6,822 bases of DNA from NCBI GenBank assembly GCA_016839385.1, contig JAEOUK010000370.1, forward strand, positions 1-6,822. Direction: 5' to 3'. This DNA comes from Promethearchaeota archaeon (GTDB lineage: Archaea > Asgardarchaeota > Lokiarchaeia > Sigynarchaeales > MK-D1). Shown here in pieces: positions 5,142-6,822 of the stretch. The position numbers and the translations under genes were made by a program. The notes under the pieces are model-generated. The model saw nothing but the letters and a program-made list of their open reading frames with translations. It was not told where the DNA came from and made no database searches. The stretch's first letter is position 1, and each line of letters begins with the position of its first letter.

Positions 5142-6822
5142 ATGGTGGAAACAAAAAATAATACTAAAATATCCTCATCAAACTCAACTAAATCATCGAA
5201 TAAGCCTAGAAAACCTAAAAAAATTTCTACAAAAGACAAATCTGGTGATATAAAAGAGGCATCAATTGCGAAATTCATGCGGAAACGGACTCAATTAGTG
5301 GGTTTCGATTACGGAAATTTCAAACACACCCAATATGCAGTGGAATTCATTGATAATGCCTTAGATGCTATAGAGAAATTTCAATGGGATGCAGAAACAA
5401 ATCTAGAACAATTAAAAAACACAACTGCAAGTGCTATTGCAGAATTTGAGCGATTTGATTTAGAAGTTAAATCCATGATAGAGAAAGTAAATAATAATGA
5501 ATCCGATTTAGTCACACCACTCAAAAAACTCTATAAAGCAGTCCCAAATATCATTAACAAGATAAATTTCGTCAATGAAGAAATTCAAAATCTAGTCGGT
5601 ATCAACACGTTCGAAATGGATCCAATAGAAAAAAGCTCGTTAAATGGATCAGTCACTTCATCCAGTTTTCAGCAGAAATATGACGAGTTTTATGCAGAAT
5701 TTCTGGAAATTCAGAAACATTACAATTCAATCATTGAAACGATTGATAATATGGATAAGAATCCTCAATTCATTTTTACACTTGATAAAGAACTTTCACT
5801 TGAAAGCCTTAGTTATCTCTCAAATGGAGTACCACAATCCACTTTTAAACGAAAAATCAACGAATCTTTAAAGAAAAATTTACGCAGATTTATGGAGTCC
5901 AATGAAACGTCTACTTCTTCAAATAGAGAAATTGGAGAACTAGATAAAGATTACGTATCTAATCCTGAATCCCCAGAAGTAGAGGGAATAGGAGAATTGG
6001 AACAAACTGTGGACCTCAAAGCCATCAAACAAGAACTTTCCCTGGATGAGGATTTAGATGATGAAGAAGTTAAAGAACTTCAGAAACTACAGAAAAAAGA
6101 AAAAGATCTTGAAGCAGAATTACAAACATTAGTAGACAATCTAGAGAATTTTGTATCTCCTGTGGTAGATATCGTTGATAATGAACCCATAGTTATCCTC
6201 AAGCTTAGTGAAAATGAAGCTCCAGATGTTTATCGAGAAAGAGGAGATCGATCAGATTCTTACTTATACACAATTGAAGTGTTCGACAACGGTACAGGTA
6301 TGAAACCCGAAGACTTGATGAAATTTGGGAAATATTTAGCTTCAAGTAAAAGTCAAAAATTACGCCAAACTCGGGGAAGCCAAGGATTTGGCTCTCCAAG
6401 TGCATTTAGTGATGCACAAAATACTACCGGACAACCAATTACTGCAATTTCTAAGCATTCCTCTCAATTATATGGAGTATGCTCAGAATTTTACACAACA
6501 GAAAAGAATACAAAGGTATATGTAGTAGATCCCATAGAAATTGAGACCCCATTTATTCATGGGACTTATGTGAAATTGGATTATTTAAACAAAAAATATA
6601 ATCGTGGGTATGTTGACACATATATTGAAAAAACAGCGTTAATGAATTCACATATATCCTTTATATACATCGATCCTTATGGAGACGAACATTTTTACCC
6701 TCGTCGAGTGATTTATTTTCCAAAAGAACCAAAATATGCACTTCCACACCCCAGTTCAATAAAGATTGGTGATTTTCAAGATTTACTTCGTGGGTCTGAT
6801 AACCTTACTGTAAAGGCATTTC
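5142..6822 (+). CDS. top6B: DNA topoisomerase VI subunit B with a large insertion in the ATPase domain (3' end cut)
   Basis: Topoisomerase VI is an A2B2 type IIB enzyme; subunit B binds and hydrolyses ATP to drive strand passage through the break made by subunit A. The first 560 residues are present. After a Ser/Lys-rich tail (about 1-38), FMRKRTQLVGF matches the family's FFRKNxxxxGF opening. The N-box EFIDNALDA (68-76) holds catalytic Glu68 and Mg-binding Asn72. The G1 box is DNGTGM (382-387), and the ATP lid RGSQGFGSPSAF (411-422) is followed by AQNTTGQP (425-432). Then come HGTYVKL, EKTALMNSHISF and HPSSIKIGDFQDLL, matching conserved Top6B stretches. N-box and G1 box are 310 residues apart instead of about 35. 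The start is the first in-frame ATG that precedes the conserved opening. The transducer domain, its ATP-contacting lysine and any downstream top6A gene lie outside. A divergent Top6B-like paralogue with another role is the main alternative. Confidence 0.92.
   Translation, partial: MVETKNNTKISSSNSTKSSNKPRKPKKISTKDKSGDIKEASIAKFMRKRTQLVGFDYGNFKHTQYAVEFIDNALDAIEKFQWDAETNLEQLKNTTASAIAEFERFDLEVKSMIEKVNNNESDLVTPLKKLYKAVPNIINKINFVNEEIQNLVGINTFEMDPIEKSSLNGSVTSSSFQQKYDEFYAEFLEIQKHYNSIIETIDNMDKNPQFIFTLDKELSLESLSYLSNGVPQSTFKRKINESLKKNLRRFMESNETSTSSNREIGELDKDYVSNPESPEVEGIGELEQTVDLKAIKQELSLDEDLDDEEVKELQKLQKKEKDLEAELQTLVDNLENFVSPVVDIVDNEPIVILKLSENEAPDVYRERGDRSDSYLYTIEVFDNGTGMKPEDLMKFGKYLASSKSQKLRQTRGSQGFGSPSAFSDAQNTTGQPITAISKHSSQLYGVCSEFYTTEKNTKVYVVDPIEIETPFIHGTYVKLDYLNKKYNRGYVDTYIEKTALMNSHISFIYIDPYGDEHFYPRRVIYFPKEPKYALPHPSSIKIGDFQDLLRGSDNLTVKAF
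5385..6179 (+). other. Inserted helical and acidic region within Top6B
   Basis: Encodes about residues 82-346, placed between the N-box helix and the strand that leads into the G1 box. By composition it has five parts: a helical Lys/Glu/Asn-rich segment (77-153), a Ser-rich linker (154-173), a second helical segment with aromatic residues (174-255), a Ser/Glu/Pro disordered stretch (256-295), and an acidic start DEDLDDEE followed by a coiled-coil-like heptad region (about 302-343). Codon use looks like the rest of the gene and no stop breaks the frame. It lacks Cys/Ser-start and His-Asn-end intein signatures. I recognise no known domain. Confidence 0.75.

Noticed and set aside
5644..5871. 75-codon ORF in another plus frame
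   Set aside because: It sits inside top6B, whose frame stays open from 5142 to the window end with conserved motifs on both sides.
5385..6179. Intein or mobile element inside top6B
   Set aside because: The extra segment has no Cys/Ser at an entry junction, no terminal His-Asn, no homing endonuclease motifs, and does not interrupt a conserved motif; its composition matches the rest of the gene.

Overview
The window reads as ordinary chromosomal DNA from an archaeon with an AT-rich genome. The evidence is the set of genes: a class I lysyl-tRNA synthetase, the ribosome-recycling ATPase ABCE1, an archaeal-type fused CoaBC that opens with an HPSK motif, and DNA topoisomerase VI subunit B. Apparent leaderless or short-leader starts and TATA-like boxes fit this. 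The AT bias and the long helical insertions in housekeeping proteins made me think of the Asgard (Promethearchaeota) group, but that placement is a guess. There are no mobile elements, CRISPR repeats, tRNA or rRNA genes.

Layout. Positions 1-1706 (minus strand) hold the N-terminal part of class I LysRS, whose C-terminus runs off the left edge. A 64-bp divergent promoter region (1707-1770) separates it from ABCE1 (1771-3591, plus strand, TTG start). A 58-bp gap carrying a hairpin across the ABCE1 stop codon leads to coaBC (3650-4909, plus). A 232-bp AT-rich gap with several inverted repeats and TATA-like boxes (4910-5141) precedes a topoisomerase VI B gene (5142 to the right edge, plus, incomplete).

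How the genes relate. LysRS and ABCE1 both serve translation (tRNA charging; ribosome splitting and recycling) and share a divergent promoter region. CoaBC performs two consecutive steps of coenzyme A synthesis. Top6B is the ATPase half of the type IIB topoisomerase that relaxes and decatenates DNA. They are housekeeping genes with no evident common pathway.

The most unusual item is Top6B. Its GHKL ATPase fold is split by roughly 265 extra residues between the N-box (E68/N72) and the G1 box (D382-G386), where the normal distance is about 35 residues. The insertion is predicted helical, with a Ser/Glu-rich linker and an acidic coiled-coil-like end. Secondary points are a smaller charged helical insertion in LysRS, a lengthened Fe-S loop with extra cysteines in ABCE1, and an out-of-frame ATG mini-ORF overlapping the ABCE1 TTG start.
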